7,353 nt of DNA from Bacteroidales bacterium (lineage in GTDB: Bacteria; Bacteroidota; Bacteroidia; Bacteroidales; UBA1402). The stretch is taken from assembly GCA_012511135.1 (NCBI GenBank), contig JAAZGQ010000109.1, forward strand, positions 1 to 7,353, given 5' to 3'. This document shows positions 6,551 to 7,353 of the stretch, piece by piece (within the stretch, counting starts at the first letter, position 1; every line of letters begins with the position of its first letter). Position numbers and translations under genes: made by a program. Below the pieces are notes generated by a model. That model made no database searches. It was not told where the DNA came from and saw nothing but the letters and a program-made list of their open reading frames with translations.

Positions 6551-6568
6551 TGATCTGTAAACAGATCA
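6551..6568. repeat. Perfect 8-bp inverted repeat at the galM/aldolase junction
   Basis: TGATCTGT (6551-6558) and ACAGATCA (6561-6568) form a perfect inverted repeat around AA. Its right arm contains the galM stop codon (6566-6568). As minus-strand RNA it can fold a 7-bp stem with a UUUA loop between the two genes. No real U-tract follows, so it is not a classical terminator. It could stabilise the galM message, attenuate the downstream gene or be a protein-binding dyad. Confidence 0.6.
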
Positions 6569-7353
6569 ATCTTCTACGTAAAATTGGAAAATAGTGCTGT
6601 GATTATACACTTGGCCGGCTTGCAAAACACAATCGGGGAAACCACTTTGATTGGGGCTGTCCGGAAAAAATTCCGGCTCCAGGCAAAAAGCCTCGCGGTA
6701 AGCCAGGTTTTTCCCGTCCAAAGCCGGCAGATCGCTGCGCAGGTAATTGCCGCTGTAAAACTGAATGCCCGGTTTGCTGGTCCAGACCTTGAGTCCGCAA
6801 CCGCTTTCGGGAGCGAAGACCTCTACGGCCAATGCCAGGCTGCCATACTCTTCTTTGTTGATGACAAAACAGTGGTCGTAGCCGGCACCATTGATCAGTT
6901 GAGTTTCCTGATTATCTATCTCCTTCCCTATGGCTTTAAACTCGCCGAAATCAAAAGCCGTGTCTTTGACAAGACGTATTTCACCAGTAGGAATGGCATC
7001 TGCGTGAATAGGTATATAACGGTCTGCGTGTATTTTCATCCGATGATCCAGAATATTGCCACCTCCGGCCAGATTGAAATAGGCGTGACTGGTCATATTG
7101 AGCGGAGTGGCTTTGTCGGTAGTTGCCGAGTACAAAATACTCAATTCGTTGGTAGCAGACCAGCCATAGCTGGTTCTGATTTTGAGTTTTCCCGGAAAAC
7201 CTTCTTCTCCATCCTGCGATTCGCAGCTGAAATGCACGTATTCTTCGTCGGTTTCAAAATCCCAGTATTTGGTATGAAATCCCTCGATGCCACCATGCAG
7301 GCTGTTGTCACCGTTGTTGGCAGCCAGGGAATATTCCAGGCCTTCGAGCACAA
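6566..7353 (-). CDS. galM: Aldose 1-epimerase (mutarotase), 5' end outside the window
   Basis: The frame runs from the right edge to TGA 6568-6566 and shows the last 262 codons or so of a galactose mutarotase. This enzyme interconverts alpha and beta anomers of aldoses such as glucose and galactose, feeding the Leloir pathway and other sugar routes. Numbered from the first visible codon, the sequence has the substrate-binding NNGDNSLHGG motif with His19, the catalytic acid His89 in MTSHAYFNLAG, Asp159 in AGYDHCF and the catalytic base Glu225 in CLEPEFFPDSPN. Since the LHGG histidine is near residue 96 in typical family members, about 75-100 N-terminal residues lie beyond the edge. The real start and any signal peptide (some Bacteroidota forms are exported) cannot be seen. 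It precedes the threonine aldolase gene by 30 bp on the same strand. Confidence 0.95.
   Translation of the reverse strand, partial: VLEGLEYSLAANNGDNSLHGGIEGFHTKYWDFETDEEYVHFSCESQDGEEGFPGKLKIRTSYGWSATNELSILYSATTDKATPLNMTSHAYFNLAGGGNILDHRMKIHADRYIPIHADAIPTGEIRLVKDTAFDFGEFKAIGKEIDNQETQLINGAGYDHCFVINKEEYGSLALAVEVFAPESGCGLKVWTSKPGIQFYSGNYLRSDLPALDGKNLAYREAFCLEPEFFPDSPNQSGFPDCVLQAGQVYNHSTIFQFYVED

Noticed and set aside
1..7353. Search for mobile elements, CRISPR arrays, toxin-antitoxin pairs, tRNA or rRNA genes and defence systems
   Set aside because: No transposase, integrase, spaced direct repeats, cloverleaf or defence-type motif was seen. The patatin has no nucleotide-cyclase or CD-NTase neighbour, so I do not read it as a CBASS effector.

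Overview
The window looks like ordinary chromosomal DNA from a member of the Bacteroidota. Several things point there. There is a near-perfect Bacteroidota-type promoter (TAnnTTTG -7 box with a TTTC -33 box). No start codon has a clear Shine-Dalgarno sequence; the starts sit behind A-rich leaders instead. The compact Tex protein and the menaquinone genes also fit. The class or genus cannot be fixed from this sequence alone.

Layout. The left half (1-4038) is read on the plus strand. It holds the last 33 codons of a membrane transporter (probably MFS/AmpG-like), then tex two bases later. A 70-88 bp gap with a possible promoter follows, then a patatin-like phospholipase whose 3' end overlaps menA by 14 bp. 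The right half (4022-7353) is read on the minus strand. From right to left it holds the 3' three quarters of an aldose 1-epimerase (galM), a threonine aldolase family gene 30 bp downstream, a 130 bp intergenic region with a candidate terminator and a strong promoter, a secreted beta-barrel-like protein of unknown function, and menG/ubiE five bases after it. menA and menG meet tail to tail and overlap by 17 bp.

How the genes relate. MenA and MenG catalyse the last two steps of menaquinone synthesis: prenylation of 1,4-dihydroxy-2-naphthoate, then C-methylation of demethylmenaquinone. They are on opposite strands, each paired with an envelope- or lipid-linked partner (patatin phospholipase with menA, predicted outer-membrane barrel with menG). 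galM and the threonine aldolase gene look like a metabolic pair, with a perfect inverted repeat between them.

I found no mobile element, CRISPR array, tRNA, rRNA or phage-like gene. No stretch over 300 bases lacks a gene; the longest gap is 130 bp. I see no clear new multi-gene system. The points most worth a second look are the unknown barrel gene co-transcribed with menG, the ten-codon leader ORF whose stop overlaps that gene's start, and the convergent overlap of menA and menG.
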